Source: Bradyrhizobium prioriisuperbiae
GTDB lineage: Bacteria; Pseudomonadota; Alphaproteobacteria; Rhizobiales; Xanthobacteraceae
Reading direction: 5' to 3'
DNA: 64,000 nucleotides
NCBI RefSeq assembly: GCF_032397745.1
Contig: NZ_CP135921.1
Span: 5,878,501 to 5,942,500 of the forward strand
The translations under genes were made by a program, and so were the position numbers. A model generated the notes under the pieces. It was not told the origin of the DNA. It ran no database searches and worked only from the letters and a program-made list of their open reading frames with translations. This document shows positions 38,694 to 50,019 of this stretch, piece by piece; the stretch's first letter is position 1, and every line of letters starts with the position of its first letter.

Positions 38694-39215
38694 TCATAAT
38701 CTCCGCGCCGCGAGCGCGTTCGCCATCAGCTTTCGGACGCCGTACCTGTGAAACGGGACAACGAAAAACAGGTAGAGCTTGCCGGACAGGTTGTGGACCA
38801 TGCAGATCGTGGAGACGACCACGCTCGTGTTGTCGCCGTCGGGCACTTTCAGCACCGATAGCCTGAAGTCCAGGTGTTTGTTATTTCGCCCGGCGACGAT
38901 TTCATTCTCGCTCAGCGAGAAGATTGGCCAAACGCCGATCTTTTCGCCGATGACATAACGATCCTTGATCTCGACGCGCAGAATTTCGGACGCGGTCGGT
39001 GCATCCAGGCCCGCAAGCGAGGCGACCTTGTTGCGGACGATCAGGAGCAGCTTCATCCACAACGGATGATGCGCGAAAATGGCGGCGAAGATATCGGAAA
39101 TGGCAAGCTCACCGTGGCTTAGCGGCGCCCGATAGGCGTCCCGGAAATACGCGCGCTCGATCGATTCCCGGCTCAGCACGCTGCCGGAGGGCACATCACA
39201 TGCAACGACGTTCAT
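38694..39215 (-). CDS. DUF2867 domain-containing protein
   Basis: 173 residues without signal peptide. The family segment YRAPLSHGELAISDIFAAIF and later HLDFRLSVLKVPDGDNTSVV, ending in FFVVPFHRYGVRKLMA, match DUF2867. The fold is thought to be START/SRPBCC-like in some databases, but function is unknown and I assign none. Its stop is convergent with the end of the SDR operon (57 nt apart). It begins just upstream of, and in the same direction as, nothing else; the serine hydrolase ends 36 nt before its start. Confidence 0.75.
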   Translation of the reverse strand: MNVVACDVPSGSVLSRESIERAYFRDAYRAPLSHGELAISDIFAAIFAHHPLWMKLLLIVRNKVASLAGLDAPTASEILRVEIKDRYVIGEKIGVWPIFSLSENEIVAGRNNKHLDFRLSVLKVPDGDNTSVVVSTICMVHNLSGKLYLFFVVPFHRYGVRKLMANALAARRL

Positions 39216-39251
39216 GCCAAATTCCCAACATGGCTAGTCAGGCGCGTTGTC

Positions 39252-40487
39252 TCACTCCAGCGTCGCATACACCAGGCTACGGATCTGCGAACGGAAGTAT
39301 TCGCGTTGTCCCGGACCCTGCGACAGGAACACCGCAAACATCTCTTCGGTCGGGTCGATCCAGAAGAACGTGCCGGCCATGCCGCTCCAGAAGAACTGGC
39401 CGACGGAGCCCGCGAACGGCGCCAGGCCCTGATGGGTGCGCACCGCGAAGCCGAGGCCGAAGGAATGGCCAGGTGGAATCAGGTGGGTTTCCACTTTGAC
39501 ATTCGACGCGAGATGATCGGCGGCCATGAACTGCAGGGTCTTGCGCGCGATGATGGACTGGCCGTCGAGGCTGCCGCCATTGAGCAGCATCTGGCAGAAG
39601 CGGGCGTAGTCCATCGCCGTCGATACCAGCCCGCCGCCGCCGGACTCCATGCTGGGCTTTTCGGTCTGATCGAACAGCATCACTTTGTCGCCGGTCCACG
39701 GATCATTCGGGAATGGTTCGGCGAGGCGTGGCTTGTTGGCGGCGTCGGTGTGGAAGGCCGTCTCCGTCATCTGCAGCGGCGCCAGGATGCGTTCGGTGAG
39801 GAAGGCGCTCAGCGTCTTGCCGGAAATCACCTCGATGACGCGTCCCAGGATATCGGTGGAGCGGCTGTAATTCCATTCCGTGCCGGGCTGGCACATCAGC
39901 GGCAGGCTGGCGATCAGCTTGGCATGCTCCTCATTGCTGATGTCGCGGCGGAATATTTTCGCCTCACGGTACATCTTCTGCACCAAACTGTTGCCGGTGA
40001 TCTCGTAGGAGATGCCGGAGGTGTGGCGCAGCAGGTCGTGGATCATGATCGGGCGGCTGAGCGGCACCAGGTCGAGCTTGCCGTTGTTTTCGACGCCCAC
40101 CTTCTGGTTGGCGAATTCCGGGATGAATTTCTGCAGGGGATCGTTCAACAGCAGATGGCCTTCTTCCAGCAGCAAGCCGATGCCGATCGAGACCAGCGGC
40201 TTGGTCATGGAGAAGATGCGGAACAGGCTGTCGCGGGCCATCGGGGTCGGGGCCGCGGGGCTCTGCCGCCCATCCAGTCGTCCTTGCGCCTCGAACCAGC
40301 CGATCTGGCCGCGTCGGGCGATCATGGTGACCACGCCGGGCGTGGTGCCACGGTCGATTTCGCGCTCAAGCGCATCGCGCATCTGCTGCAACCGTACCGG
40401 AGACAGCCCCAGCCTGGCCGGATCCGCGAACGGCAGGGACGGGGTTTGCAGCCCGGTGGCGGATTTCGGGGCGGATTGCGGGGTCAT
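39252..40487 (-). CDS. serine hydrolase (beta-lactamase / class C PBP fold)
   Basis: 411 residues. The start at 40487 (MTPQSAPKSATGLQTPSLPF) is supported by the family N-terminus; the open frame runs far upstream antisense to tuf and that part is not coding. The SxxK motif is FRIFSMTKPLVSIGIGLLLE, the second motif is the Tyr in WNYSRSTDILGRVIEVISG, and the late segment GLGFAVRTHQG follows. No signal peptide is obvious, so it is probably a cytoplasmic esterase-like member rather than a beta-lactamase. It is divergent from tuf. Confidence 0.87.
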   Translation of the reverse strand: MTPQSAPKSATGLQTPSLPFADPARLGLSPVRLQQMRDALEREIDRGTTPGVVTMIARRGQIGWFEAQGRLDGRQSPAAPTPMARDSLFRIFSMTKPLVSIGIGLLLEEGHLLLNDPLQKFIPEFANQKVGVENNGKLDLVPLSRPIMIHDLLRHTSGISYEITGNSLVQKMYREAKIFRRDISNEEHAKLIASLPLMCQPGTEWNYSRSTDILGRVIEVISGKTLSAFLTERILAPLQMTETAFHTDAANKPRLAEPFPNDPWTGDKVMLFDQTEKPSMESGGGGLVSTAMDYARFCQMLLNGGSLDGQSIIARKTLQFMAADHLASNVKVETHLIPPGHSFGLGFAVRTHQGLAPFAGSVGQFFWSGMAGTFFWIDPTEEMFAVFLSQGPGQREYFRSQIRSLVYATLE

Positions 40488-40655
40488 GGCGTCTCCAATG
40501 GTTTTTAGCCGCTTTTTTGCCGCTTGGCATGGTGGCCGGCCGGGGCTTGACCACAGCTTTACCCATAACTTCGCCCTTGAACAGCAACGTTTTCCGCAGT
40601 AACCAGCCGCGGATTTGCCGCGCAGCCGCGCCGGCCGCAGAGGGTGGACGTAAGA

Positions 40656-41846
<1,191 letters not shown>

Positions 41847-41870
41847 TCGATCGAGACCCATTAAAAGCAG

Positions 41871-41898
41871 AAATGCCCGGCTCGCGCCGGGCATTTTT
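41871..41898 (+). terminator. rho-independent terminator of tuf
   Basis: AAATGCCCGG and CCGGGCATTT pair over 10 bp with loop CTCGCG, followed by a T-run. It begins 24 nt after the tuf stop and also lies just beyond the convergent chemoreceptor stop, so may serve both. Confidence 0.92.
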
Positions 41899-41923
41899 GT
41901 TTTGTGACAGATGGAGGAGAGTG

Positions 41924-43885
41924 TCAGGCCGCGCGGACGTCGCGCAGGAAGGTATCGACCTGGGTCTTGAGGACGTCACCATTCCGGGCCAGTTCGGTTG
42001 CGGAATCGACCACGCGCCCGGCGGCCGTGCCGGTTTCGCGCGCGGCCTCGTCGACGCCGGAGATGTTTGCCGACACCTCGCCGGTGCCGCGCGCAGCTTC
42101 GGCGACGTTGTGGGCGATTTCCCGGGTCGCGGCGCCTTGTTCTTCGACCGCGGAAGCGATGGCGCTGGCGATCTCGTTGACCTTGCGGATCGTGGTGGTG
42201 ATGGCTTCGATGGCGCGCACCGACGACTGGGTCGCCGACTGGATGGCGCCGACCTGGGCGGAGATTTCCTCGGTCGCCTTCGATGTCTGGGTTGCCAGCG
42301 CCTTCACCTCAGAAGCAACCACCGCAAAGCCGCGGCCGGCGTCACCGGCACGGGCGGCTTCGATGGTGGCATTGAGGGCGAGCAGGTTGGTCTGGGCGGC
42401 GATCTCGCTGATCAGCTTGACCACGTCGCCGATTTTCTGGGCGGCTTCGGCCAGTCCCAGCACTTCGGCGTTGGTTTCGCTGGCCTGTGCGGCTGCATCA
42501 CTCGCGACCTTGGCCGACTCGTTGACCCGCTGGGCAATCTCGTTGATCGAGGCATTGAGTTCTTCGATCGCGGCAGCGACGGCCTGAGCGTTCTGCGAGG
42601 CTTCCTCGGAGGCCGCGGCAACGGTGGTGGTTTGGCGTGTCGCTTCCTCTGCCGTGCTCGCCATGGATGTCGCCGTGATCCGCAGGTCTGACGCGGCCGA
42701 TCCGACCGCATTGACGACCTGGCCCACGCCGCTTTCGAACTTTGACGCCAGCGCATGCAAGGTCTCGCGACGATCCTGCTCGGCAACCGCCCGCTGCTGC
42801 TCCTGCACCTTGCGCAGGCGGCCGGTCTCCAAGAGGCTGTCCTTGAAGACTTCGACGGCTTTCGCCATCGCGCCGATTTCGTCGCCGCGCTGGGCGCCCG
42901 GCACCTCGACCGCATGCTGGCCCGAGGTGATCTGCCCCATCGCCGACTGCAAAGCGAGAATCGGCTGCGCCAGGCCGCGGCCGAGCCAGGCGGCAATCAG
43001 CGCCGCCAGCAGCACCACGGCTGCTGTTCCACCGCCCAGCCACATCTCGGACCGATAGGCGAGATCGGCATAAGCGGTGGTATCGCGCACGATTTCGACA
43101 ACGGCGATCGGCTCGCCGGAGAAACTCTTGATCGGGCCAAGAGTGGAGGCGGTGGGATGGTTGTCCTGCTCGCCGGTCTGGAACACCATCTCACCACCGA
43201 GCGCGCGCTTCAGCACGGCTTCGCTTGGCGGCGGAGCCTTCAGCGTGGATGCGAGCGTCCTGCCGGTATTGCCGTCGATCTGATGGATCGCCACGTCGAC
43301 GCCAAAGCGCTCTTTCATGGTCTTGACATAGTTGTCGCCGAACGGCGCGCCGATATCGACCACGCCGAGCAGCTTGTCGCCGTCGAGCAGGGGAGAGACA
43401 CCGAACACGTTCAGCACTTCGCGGCCCGCCTCGACGCCGGCCACCGGCGCACGCGTGGCGAATGACTGCATCACCATCTTGCGGCGCTTGGAGAGGTCAT
43501 CGCCGAACGAGTCGGGGGCGTGCACCCGGGCGAATGCGGTCGAGGGCGGAATCTGGATGGAAATCAGCTCCAGCCCCAGCGGCTTGATCTGGGCGAGGGC
43601 ACCCTTGAGCAGGTTGATGGTTGCCGTCCGGTCGCCCGATCGGATCACGGATTTCACTTCGGGCAGGGTGGCCAATGCGTTGCTGACGGCCAGAACGCTG
43701 CGGGTCTGCCCGTCGAGGGCCGCCAGCATGTTGGCGTAGTCGGCGCGCAATTCGCGTTGCAGCGCGAGGTCGACGGTCATCTGCTGCCGCCACATGCCGA
43801 AGGCTGCGAGAACCGCGCAGGACACCGCAGCGACAAGAGAAATAGCGACCATGATCCGCGCGGACACGGATTTGAATTTCAGCAT
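41924..43885 (-). CDS. methyl-accepting chemotaxis protein
   Basis: About 653 residues. The first membrane helix ([20 protein letters not shown]) is near residue 7, a periplasmic sensory region follows to about 280 (it resembles a single Cache/double-helix type), then the second helix [20 protein letters not shown], a HAMP segment and the signalling domain. The highly conserved hairpin tip is [20 protein letters not shown]. The start at 43885 gives the usual N-terminus; a TTG at 43930 with AGGA upstream is an alternative. Ligand unknown. It would couple to CheA/CheW. No C-terminal CheR-tether pentapeptide is evident. Confidence 0.9.
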   Translation of the reverse strand: MLKFKSVSARIMVAISLVAAVSCAVLAAFGMWRQQMTVDLALQRELRADYANMLAALDGQTRSVLAVSNALATLPEVKSVIRSGDRTATINLLKGALAQIKPLGLELISIQIPPSTAFARVHAPDSFGDDLSKRRKMVMQSFATRAPVAGVEAGREVLNVFGVSPLLDGDKLLGVVDIGAPFGDNYVKTMKERFGVDVAIHQIDGNTGRTLASTLKAPPPSEAVLKRALGGEMVFQTGEQDNHPTASTLGPIKSFSGEPIAVVEIVRDTTAYADLAYRSEMWLGGGTAAVVLLAALIAAWLGRGLAQPILALQSAMGQITSGQHAVEVPGAQRGDEIGAMAKAVEVFKDSLLETGRLRKVQEQQRAVAEQDRRETLHALASKFESGVGQVVNAVGSAASDLRITATSMASTAEEATRQTTTVAAASEEASQNAQAVAAAIEELNASINEIAQRVNESAKVASDAAAQASETNAEVLGLAEAAQKIGDVVKLISEIAAQTNLLALNATIEAARAGDAGRGFAVVASEVKALATQTSKATEEISAQVGAIQSATQSSVRAIEAITTTIRKVNEIASAIASAVEEQGAATREIAHNVAEAARGTGEVSANISGVDEAARETGTAAGRVVDSATELARNGDVLKTQVDTFLRDVRAA

Positions 43886-43985
43886 GAAGAAGGACCCCAA
43901 GCCCGAGGTTGACGGGATGAAAATTTTCAACCGGCATCCTATGAACGCGGCGTCAACAGTCCATTAATGATGCGGTGCGTGCGGA

Positions 43986-45800
43986 CTATGCGGTCGCGCG
44001 CGAAGCGCCGGCTTGATCGCGCGGCTCGGCTTTCGGTGTGATGAAGCGGATGTGACAGACCAGCCCCGACGGCGGATAGCGGGACTCGGCGCTGCCGTGC
44101 ATCTGACGGGTAAGGTTGGTGATCAGGCGGGTGCCGAAGCCTTCCTGCTGCGGGCGTTCGACGGTCGGACCGCCGCTTTCGCTCCAGGTCAGGCTCACCG
44201 CCGTGCCACGCTCGTCCAGCGTGGTGCTCCAGCGGATCTCGACGGCGCCGTTCTCGTTCGACAGCGCGCCGTATTTCATCGCGTTGGTGCAGAGTTCGTG
44301 CATGATCATCGCGATCGGCACCGCGCTTGTCGGCGGCAGGTCGACCGATGGCCCCGACAGCGTGAAGCGATGGCTTTCTTCGCGTAGCGTGGCCACCGCC
44401 ACTTTCATGATGTCGGCCATATCGGCGTTTTCCCAGTTGCGCTGGGTCAGCAGATCGTGGCTGCGCACCAGCGCCTGTAGCCGCTCCTGGAAGCCGCGCA
44501 AGGCTTCCGGCCCCTGGCTGTGGCGAAAACTCAGGGATGCAATCGACTGCACCGTGGCCAGCGTGTTCTTGACCCGGTGCGCGAGTTCATGGACCAGGAT
44601 TTCGCGGCGGGCTTCCGCGGTCTCGCGTTCACGCTCGCGTTGCTGGCTTTCGTCCATCAGGCGGTCGAAGGTCTGTCCGAGCAGGCCGATCTCGTCGTCA
44701 CGATCGGTGATTCCGGTCCGCGCCATATCGTGTCCGCGCCGCCAGGCCTCCGCGGTGGCGACCACTTTCATAAGGGGCTGGCGAATCATTCCTTCGCCGA
44801 CCAGCCACGCCAGCACCAGTGCGACCAGGCTCCCCAGCGCAAACAGCAGCAGGCTGCGGCGGGTGGCGTCATCGATCGGCCGCATGACCTCGTCGCGGGA
44901 GATGCCGGTCGAGACATAGAGGCCGAAGGGCGTGAGCGAAGCAGGGACGTAGCCCGCGATGCGGGTGGTGCCGTCGGGGCTCTCGATCTCGGCGGATCCC
45001 GCTGATGGCGCCGTGACGAAGGGGAGGCCGGACGGCACGATCCGGCTGCCGATGTATTTTTCAGGCGACGGTTCACGGGAGACGATGATGCCATCCCGGT
45101 CGGCGACGGTGATGGCGCTCCCGCGCGCAGCGCTGCGTTCACGGAGTTGCCGGCCCAGCCATTGCAGATTGAGGCCGGCCATCACCACGCCCTCGACGTT
45201 GCCGCCGTTCAACAGCGGCAAGGCCACCGGCACCAGATTGCGATCGGAGACCCGGCTTGCGGTGAAGGTGCCGACCGAGAATGTCTTGGTCTTCAGCACG
45301 TTCTGGAAATAATCGCGATCGCCCAGATAGGCGTTCGAACTCCGCGCTTCGCTGTAGCAGCGTACGGATCCATCGAGATTGAGAATCAGGATCGATGTCA
45401 GCGCATCCTGTCCTTTGCGGACGCGCGTCACATAACCGGAGCAGATCTCGGTGTTGTCCTGCCGGACCTCGGCGGCTTGCGAGACGGCGTGCAGGATGCC
45501 CCGGACGCCACCGAAGATCTGGTCCAGTTCGGAGACCGCGAGCTGGGTGTTGCGCAGCGCCTCGTCGTGGACTTCGGCATAGCGTGCCTTGCGCAGATCG
45601 ACGGCATTGTAGGCCAGCGCCAGCAGGCCGGGCACCGCGGCAACCAGCGTCAGCGCCAGCAGCCGATGGGTCAGCGATAGCCGGCGGATAAACCCCAATG
45701 AGCGTAAAGCGTTGATCGTCCCCACCCCGTCCCCCGCCGCGTCCTGTTTGAACAGACGCAGCTCTGACCAGCCTACCCGATTGTTCCCCACGGGCGGCAT
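43986..45800 (-). CDS. HWE-type sensor histidine kinase with periplasmic Cache domain
   Basis: Up to 604 residues. A membrane helix near 45-62 (LLALTLVAAVPGLLALAYNA) is followed by an extracytoplasmic dCache-like sensor to about 300 (CYSEARSSNAYLGDRDYFQN is the typical loop), a second helix near 305-325, a HAMP segment, and an HWE/HisKA_2 kinase. The phospho-acceptor His is in HELAHRVKNTLATVQSIASL, the N box in IMIMHELCTNAMKYGALS, and the G box in GFGTRLITNLTRQMHGS. Such kinases usually act with single-domain or PhyR-type regulators in general stress or light responses; none is in the window. Start uncertain: a GTG at 45725 is an alternative. Monocistronic, next to a chemoreceptor. Confidence 0.88.
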   Translation of the reverse strand: MPPVGNNRVGWSELRLFKQDAAGDGVGTINALRSLGFIRRLSLTHRLLALTLVAAVPGLLALAYNAVDLRKARYAEVHDEALRNTQLAVSELDQIFGGVRGILHAVSQAAEVRQDNTEICSGYVTRVRKGQDALTSILILNLDGSVRCYSEARSSNAYLGDRDYFQNVLKTKTFSVGTFTASRVSDRNLVPVALPLLNGGNVEGVVMAGLNLQWLGRQLRERSAARGSAITVADRDGIIVSREPSPEKYIGSRIVPSGLPFVTAPSAGSAEIESPDGTTRIAGYVPASLTPFGLYVSTGISRDEVMRPIDDATRRSLLLFALGSLVALVLAWLVGEGMIRQPLMKVVATAEAWRRGHDMARTGITDRDDEIGLLGQTFDRLMDESQQRERERETAEARREILVHELAHRVKNTLATVQSIASLSFRHSQGPEALRGFQERLQALVRSHDLLTQRNWENADMADIMKVAVATLREESHRFTLSGPSVDLPPTSAVPIAMIMHELCTNAMKYGALSNENGAVEIRWSTTLDERGTAVSLTWSESGGPTVERPQQEGFGTRLITNLTRQMHGSAESRYPPSGLVCHIRFITPKAEPRDQAGASRATA

Positions 45801-45937
45801 TCGTAGTTCCCCGATTTGCCCGATACTGAACGCGAAATCGGGTCAGAACGGGGCACCGTCGGCGAAGTGTCGCACCCGACCGGCAATGGACTGCGCCGGG
45901 GGGCGAAAAATTGGCGACTTAAAATTATTTCGGGGGC

Positions 45938-45966
45938 GTGACGAGCGGCAAAGGCTTCGCTATAGA
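45938..45966 (+). promoter_or_regulatory. candidate sigma-70 promoter for tRNA-Trp
   Basis: GTGACG (45938-45943) and TATAGA (45961-45966) are 17 nt apart and the tRNA starts 11 nt after the -10 box. The spacing fits the housekeeping sigma factor; the -35 differs from TTGACA at two positions. Confidence 0.45.
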
Positions 45967-45976
45967 AGCGCCCAGT

Positions 45977-46052
45977 AGGAGTGTAGCTCAATTGGTAGAG
46001 CACCGGTCTCCAAAACCGGGGGTCGCAGGTTCGAGCCCTGCCACTCCTGCCA
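45977..46052 (+). tRNA. tRNA-Trp (CCA anticodon)
   Basis: A 76-nt tRNA with AGGAGTG/CACTCCT acceptor, D-arm AGCTCAATTGGTAGAGC, anticodon loop CTCCAAA (CCA) and T-arm GGTTCGAGCC, ending in an encoded CCA. The tRNA-Trp - secE - nusG order is conserved in alphaproteobacteria. Confidence 0.97.
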
Positions 46053-46363
46053 GATTTGAGACGCTGCCTCCGAAATCTCCCTGAAGGCCTTGAGTTTTTT
46101 GGATTAAAGCTCATTTGGCCGGGCGGCCTGAGGCCCTTTGTGAGGGCGGGGCGGCCGCAGTGCCACCTTGACGTCCCGAGCGGTCCGAAGTAGGAAGCTG
46201 CACCCGCCGTCGGCCCGATAACACGGACTTCCGAGGCGGCTTTGATTTTCCCAAATAGGGCCCGTCCGCCGGCCCCATCCTTGAAACAAGGTTGGGCACG
46301 CGAGGGGGCTTGTTCGGATTCCTGAATTCAGGGCCGGACCTGACGATGGACATGGACCAGACG
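46053..46363. other. tRNA-Trp to secE spacer
   Basis: 311 bp with no gene on either strand that I can support. GC-rich short hairpins (for example around 46120-46150, GGCCTGAGGCC) are present. secE is presumably read from its own promoter here or from the tRNA promoter. Confidence 0.4.
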
Positions 46364-46558
46364 ATGGCGCTCAACCCGGGCAAGTTTCTGCAGGAAGTGC
46401 GGACCGAGACCAACAAGGTCTCGTGGCCGTCGCGGCGTGAAGTGGTGATCACCACCATCATGGTGTTCGTGATGGTCGCCGTGTCGTCGGTGTTTTTCTT
46501 CGCCGCGGATCAGATCATCCGCATCCTGGTGACATTCATTCTCGGCATCCAAGCCTGA
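46364..46558 (+). CDS. secE: preprotein translocase subunit SecE
   Basis: A 64-residue single-span inner-membrane protein. The cytoplasmic helix NPGKFLQEVRTETNKVSWPS with the conserved VSWPSRRE turn is followed by the membrane helix TTIMVFVMVAVSSVFFFAAD. SecE clamps SecY in the translocon. The ATG at 46364 gives the usual short form; in-frame ATGs at 46346 and 46352 and a TTG at 46292 would lengthen it, and none has a strong ribosome site. It is followed at 20 nt by nusG. Confidence 0.93.
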   Translation: MALNPGKFLQEVRTETNKVSWPSRREVVITTIMVFVMVAVSSVFFFAADQIIRILVTFILGIQA

Positions 46559-46577
46559 CGCAAGCGGACCTGACCAC

Positions 46578-47108
46578 ATGAGCATGCGCTGGTACATCGT
46601 TCACGCCTATTCGAACTTCGAAAAGAAGGTCTCGGAATCGATTCGCGAGCAGGCCAAGCAGCGCAATCTCGAGGACCTGTTCGACCAGATCCTGGTTCCG
46701 ACTGAAAAGGTCACGGAAGTGCGGCGCGGCCGCAAGATCGACACCGAGCGCAAGTTCTTTCCCGGCTACGTGCTCGTGAAGATGAACCTGACCGACGAAG
46801 CGTTCCACCTGATCAAGAACACGCCCAAAGTGACGGGCTTCCTTGGCGCGGAAAACAAGCCGATGCCGATCTCGGAAGCCGAGGCCATGCGCATCATCCA
46901 TCAGGTGCAGGAGGGTGTGGAGCGGCCGAAGGCATCTGTGTCCTTCGAAATCGGCGAGAACGTCCGCGTGGCGGATGGCCCCTTCGCTTCGTTCTCGGGT
47001 GTGGTCGAGGAAATCGACGAGGCGCGTTCCCGCGTCAAGGTCGCGGTGTCGATCTTCGGACGCGCGACGCCGGTCGAACTGGAATTCGGTCAGGTCGAAA
47101 AGGTCTGA
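46578..47108 (+). CDS. nusG: transcription termination/antitermination protein NusG
   Basis: 176 residues. N-terminal NGN domain WYIVHAYSNFEKKVSESIRE, RKFFPGYVLVKMNLTDEAFH, then a KOW domain FEIGENVRVADGPFASFSGV and the end VELEFGQVEKV. NusG binds the RNA polymerase clamp, stimulates elongation and couples to Rho or ribosomal protein S10. It lies between secE and rplK as usual. Confidence 0.97.
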   Translation: MSMRWYIVHAYSNFEKKVSESIREQAKQRNLEDLFDQILVPTEKVTEVRRGRKIDTERKFFPGYVLVKMNLTDEAFHLIKNTPKVTGFLGAENKPMPISEAEAMRIIHQVQEGVERPKASVSFEIGENVRVADGPFASFSGVVEEIDEARSRVKVAVSIFGRATPVELEFGQVEKV

Positions 47109-47264
47109 TCGCAGAGTTCCGTCCACGCGCGCGTGGACGGGGGAGACGGCGAGAGCCGTGTCCGCAATGCCGTGGGAGGAGGCTGCTGATCGCCAATCAG
47201 CTTGCCGAACCGAACCACGGTCCCTGAAGATCCGGATGGTCCGGATCGTTTAGAGGAGTCAAAG

Positions 47265-47693
47265 ATGGCAAAGAAAGTGACCGGATACCTGAAGCTTCAG
47301 GTGCCGGCCGGTGCGGCGAACCCGTCGCCACCGATCGGCCCCGCGCTTGGTCAGCGCGGTCTCAACATCATGGAATTCTGCAAGGCGTTCAACGCGCAGA
47401 CCCAGAAGGAAGAAAAGAACACCCCGATCCCGGTGGTCATCACCATTTATGCGGATCGTTCTTTCACCTTCGAAATGCGCACGCCGCCGATGTCCCACTT
47501 CCTCAAGCAGGCCGCCAAGATCCAGTCCGGTTCGAAAGCCCCGGGCCGCGACAAGGCCGGCGCGGTGACCAAGGCGCAGGTGCGCGAGATCGCCGAGAAG
47601 AAGATGAAGGATCTCAATTGCGACACCATCGAATCGGCCATGAAGATGGTCGAGGGCTCTGCCCGTTCGATGGGTCTGGAAGTGGCGGGGTAA
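47265..47693 (+). CDS. rplK: 50S ribosomal protein L11
   Basis: 142 residues. The start at 47265 follows AGAGGAG and opens [20 protein letters not shown]; the conserved [20 protein letters not shown] is next. C-terminal RNA-binding domain KTPP-like region and [20 protein letters not shown] close it. L11 binds 23S rRNA at the GTPase centre. Followed directly by rplA (5 nt). Confidence 0.98.
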   Translation: MAKKVTGYLKLQVPAGAANPSPPIGPALGQRGLNIMEFCKAFNAQTQKEEKNTPIPVVITIYADRSFTFEMRTPPMSHFLKQAAKIQSGSKAPGRDKAGAVTKAQVREIAEKKMKDLNCDTIESAMKMVEGSARSMGLEVAG

Positions 47694-47698
47694 CGGTC

Positions 47699-48391
<693 letters not shown>

Positions 48392-48414
48392 TCTCTGGAA
48401 TGTTTGCATGAATC

Positions 48415-48452
48415 AAAGGCGGGACGGGTTTTTGCCTATCCCGCCTTTTTCT
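48415..48452 (+). terminator. rho-independent terminator after rplA
   Basis: AAAGGCGGGA (48415-48424) pairs with TCCCGCCTTT (48439-48448), followed by a T-run, with a 14-nt loop. It ends the secE-nusG-rplKA unit. Confidence 0.9.
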
Positions 48453-48478
48453 TTGGTTTCTGTTTGGTGTGGTGAGAC

Positions 48479-49432
48479 ATGGCTGCCGATCGGGTTCTGA
48501 TCTATTCGCGATTTCCCAAAGCCCTGATGGTCCGGATCGGCCAGCATTTCGAACTGATCGATGCCGCCGGCAAGCCGCCGCGCGATGTCTTCAGCGCCGA
48601 CCAGCTTGCTGATATCCGCGCCCTGATCACCGCTGGCGGGCAGGGGCTCGGCGCCGACGTGATGGAGATGCTGCCGAAGCTCGGCGCCATCGTCTGTTAC
48701 GGCACCGGTTATGACGGCATCGATCTCTCCGCCGCCGCGCAGCGCGGCATTGCCGTTGGCAACAGCCCGGCGGCGAATGCCGCCGCCGTCGCCGATCTGG
48801 CGATGACCCTGATGCTGGCGGCGACCCGCCGCCTGATCCCGGCCGACAGTTATGTCAAAAGCGGCGGCTGGGCCTCGGCCACGCCATCGCCGCTGATGAG
48901 CGCGCCGCAAGGGCTGACCGGTGCGCGGATCGGAATCTACGGCATGGGCGAGATCGGCCGCAAGGTCGCCGCCCGCGCCGCCGCATTCGAGATGGACGTC
49001 GCCTATCACAGCCGCAGCCGTTACGACCTGCCGTTCGCTTATCATGCGACGCTCGGTGGCCTTGTCGACTGGTGCGATATCCTGGTCATCGCGGTGCGCG
49101 CCGGCCCGGACACCCAGCACATCATCGATGCGCCGATGCTGAAGCGGCTCGGACCCAACGGCACGCTGATCAACATTTCGCGCGGCTCGGTGATTGATGA
49201 GCAGGCGCTGGTCGCGGCGTTGCGCGACAAGGTCATCGGCGCCGCCGGCCTCGATGTGTTCGAGGTCGAGCCGCACAAGCCCGATGCGCTGACCGAGCTT
49301 CCGAACGTGGTGCTGACCCCGCACATCGGCGGCCACACCGCGCAGTCGCACATCGGCATGCAGGATTGCGTGATCGCCAATCTCTCGGCATTCTTTGCCG
49401 GGAAGCCGCTGGTTTATCCGGTTAAAGCCTGA
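48479..49432 (+). CDS. D-isomer-specific 2-hydroxyacid dehydrogenase
   Basis: 317 residues. Substrate-domain Arg region VCYGTGYDGIDLSAAAQRGI, Rossmann turn IYGMGEIGRKVAARAAAFE, catalytic Arg in VIAVRAGPDTQHIID, Glu in DVFEVEPHKPDALTE, and His in LTPHIGGHTAQS. It reduces 2-keto acids (glyoxylate/hydroxypyruvate-type) or oxidises D-2-hydroxyacids with NAD(P)H. It begins just after the rplA terminator and ends at the stop of the convergent HxlR gene. It has no relation to translation and splits the L11/L10 operon. Confidence 0.9.
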   Translation: MAADRVLIYSRFPKALMVRIGQHFELIDAAGKPPRDVFSADQLADIRALITAGGQGLGADVMEMLPKLGAIVCYGTGYDGIDLSAAAQRGIAVGNSPAANAAAVADLAMTLMLAATRRLIPADSYVKSGGWASATPSPLMSAPQGLTGARIGIYGMGEIGRKVAARAAAFEMDVAYHSRSRYDLPFAYHATLGGLVDWCDILVIAVRAGPDTQHIIDAPMLKRLGPNGTLINISRGSVIDEQALVAALRDKVIGAAGLDVFEVEPHKPDALTELPNVVLTPHIGGHTAQSHIGMQDCVIANLSAFFAGKPLVYPVKA

Positions 49433-49879
49433 TCAATTCACGCTGACCAGCAGGGTGTCTTGCTGCCGTAGCACCCGGCCATCCTGTGCGCGCAACTCGA
49501 TCTTGCGGATGCGCTTGCCTGTCTTGCGGTCGACCAGCCGGGTGTATTCTTCGCCCGGCTTGAACAGGTAATCGTCCGCCCACTGGCGTAACGCCACCAG
49601 CACTGGAAACAGGTCCTTGCCTTTGTCGGTGAGGACATATTCCTGATGCGGGCTGCCGTCCGATGCCGGCTTCAACTCGAAAATGCCGTGGGTCACCAGG
49701 GCGCGCAGCCGCGCGGCCAGGATGTTCTTTGCCATGCCCAGGCCTTTCTGGAATTCGCTGAAGCGTCGTCCTCCACCCAGCGCATTGCGAATGATCAGCA
49801 ACGACCAGCCGTCGCCGACCACGTCGAGCGAGCGGGCGATCGGGCATTGCGCGTCCTCGAAACTGGTTCGTTTCACCAT
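49433..49879 (-). CDS. HxlR family transcriptional regulator
   Basis: 148 residues. The winged-helix region is IARSLDVVGDGWSLLIIRNA, then RRFSEFQKGLGMAKNILAAR, then EYVLTDKGKDLFPVLVALRQ. An N-terminal Cys in the HxlR DAQCPIARSLD position is present (Cys12), the residue that senses thiol or aldehyde stress in some relatives such as HypR/QorR. Divergent from the SDR at 50020, with a 17-bp palindrome in the promoter gap, suggesting local control. Ends at the stop of the dehydrogenase gene. Confidence 0.9.
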   Translation of the reverse strand: MVKRTSFEDAQCPIARSLDVVGDGWSLLIIRNALGGGRRFSEFQKGLGMAKNILAARLRALVTHGIFELKPASDGSPHQEYVLTDKGKDLFPVLVALRQWADDYLFKPGEEYTRLVDRKTGKRIRKIELRAQDGRVLRQQDTLLVSVN

Positions 49880-49976
49880 GGGAGGAGCCTCGAAGACGGG
49901 ATGAGGGACCGGGGCGAATTATTTTTGCGATTCATGGTTGCAATATAAAACTCACCGATCTAAGTAGCAAGCGGAG

Positions 49977-49993
49977 GGTTTCATAATGAAACC
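49977..49993. promoter_or_regulatory. palindrome between hxlR-type gene and SDR (candidate operator)
   Basis: GGTTTCAT and ATGAAACC form a perfect dyad around a central A, 26 nt before the SDR start. HxlR-type regulators bind dyads in the divergent promoter. No experimental support. Confidence 0.5.
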
Positions 49994-50019
49994 ATAACTG
50001 GCGGGAACAGGAACGGATC

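Noticed and set aside
39252..40487. Beta-lactamase conferring resistance
   Set aside because: It has SxxK and Tyr motifs but no signal peptide and no clear KTG-type box in context, so an esterase-like serine hydrolase is more likely.
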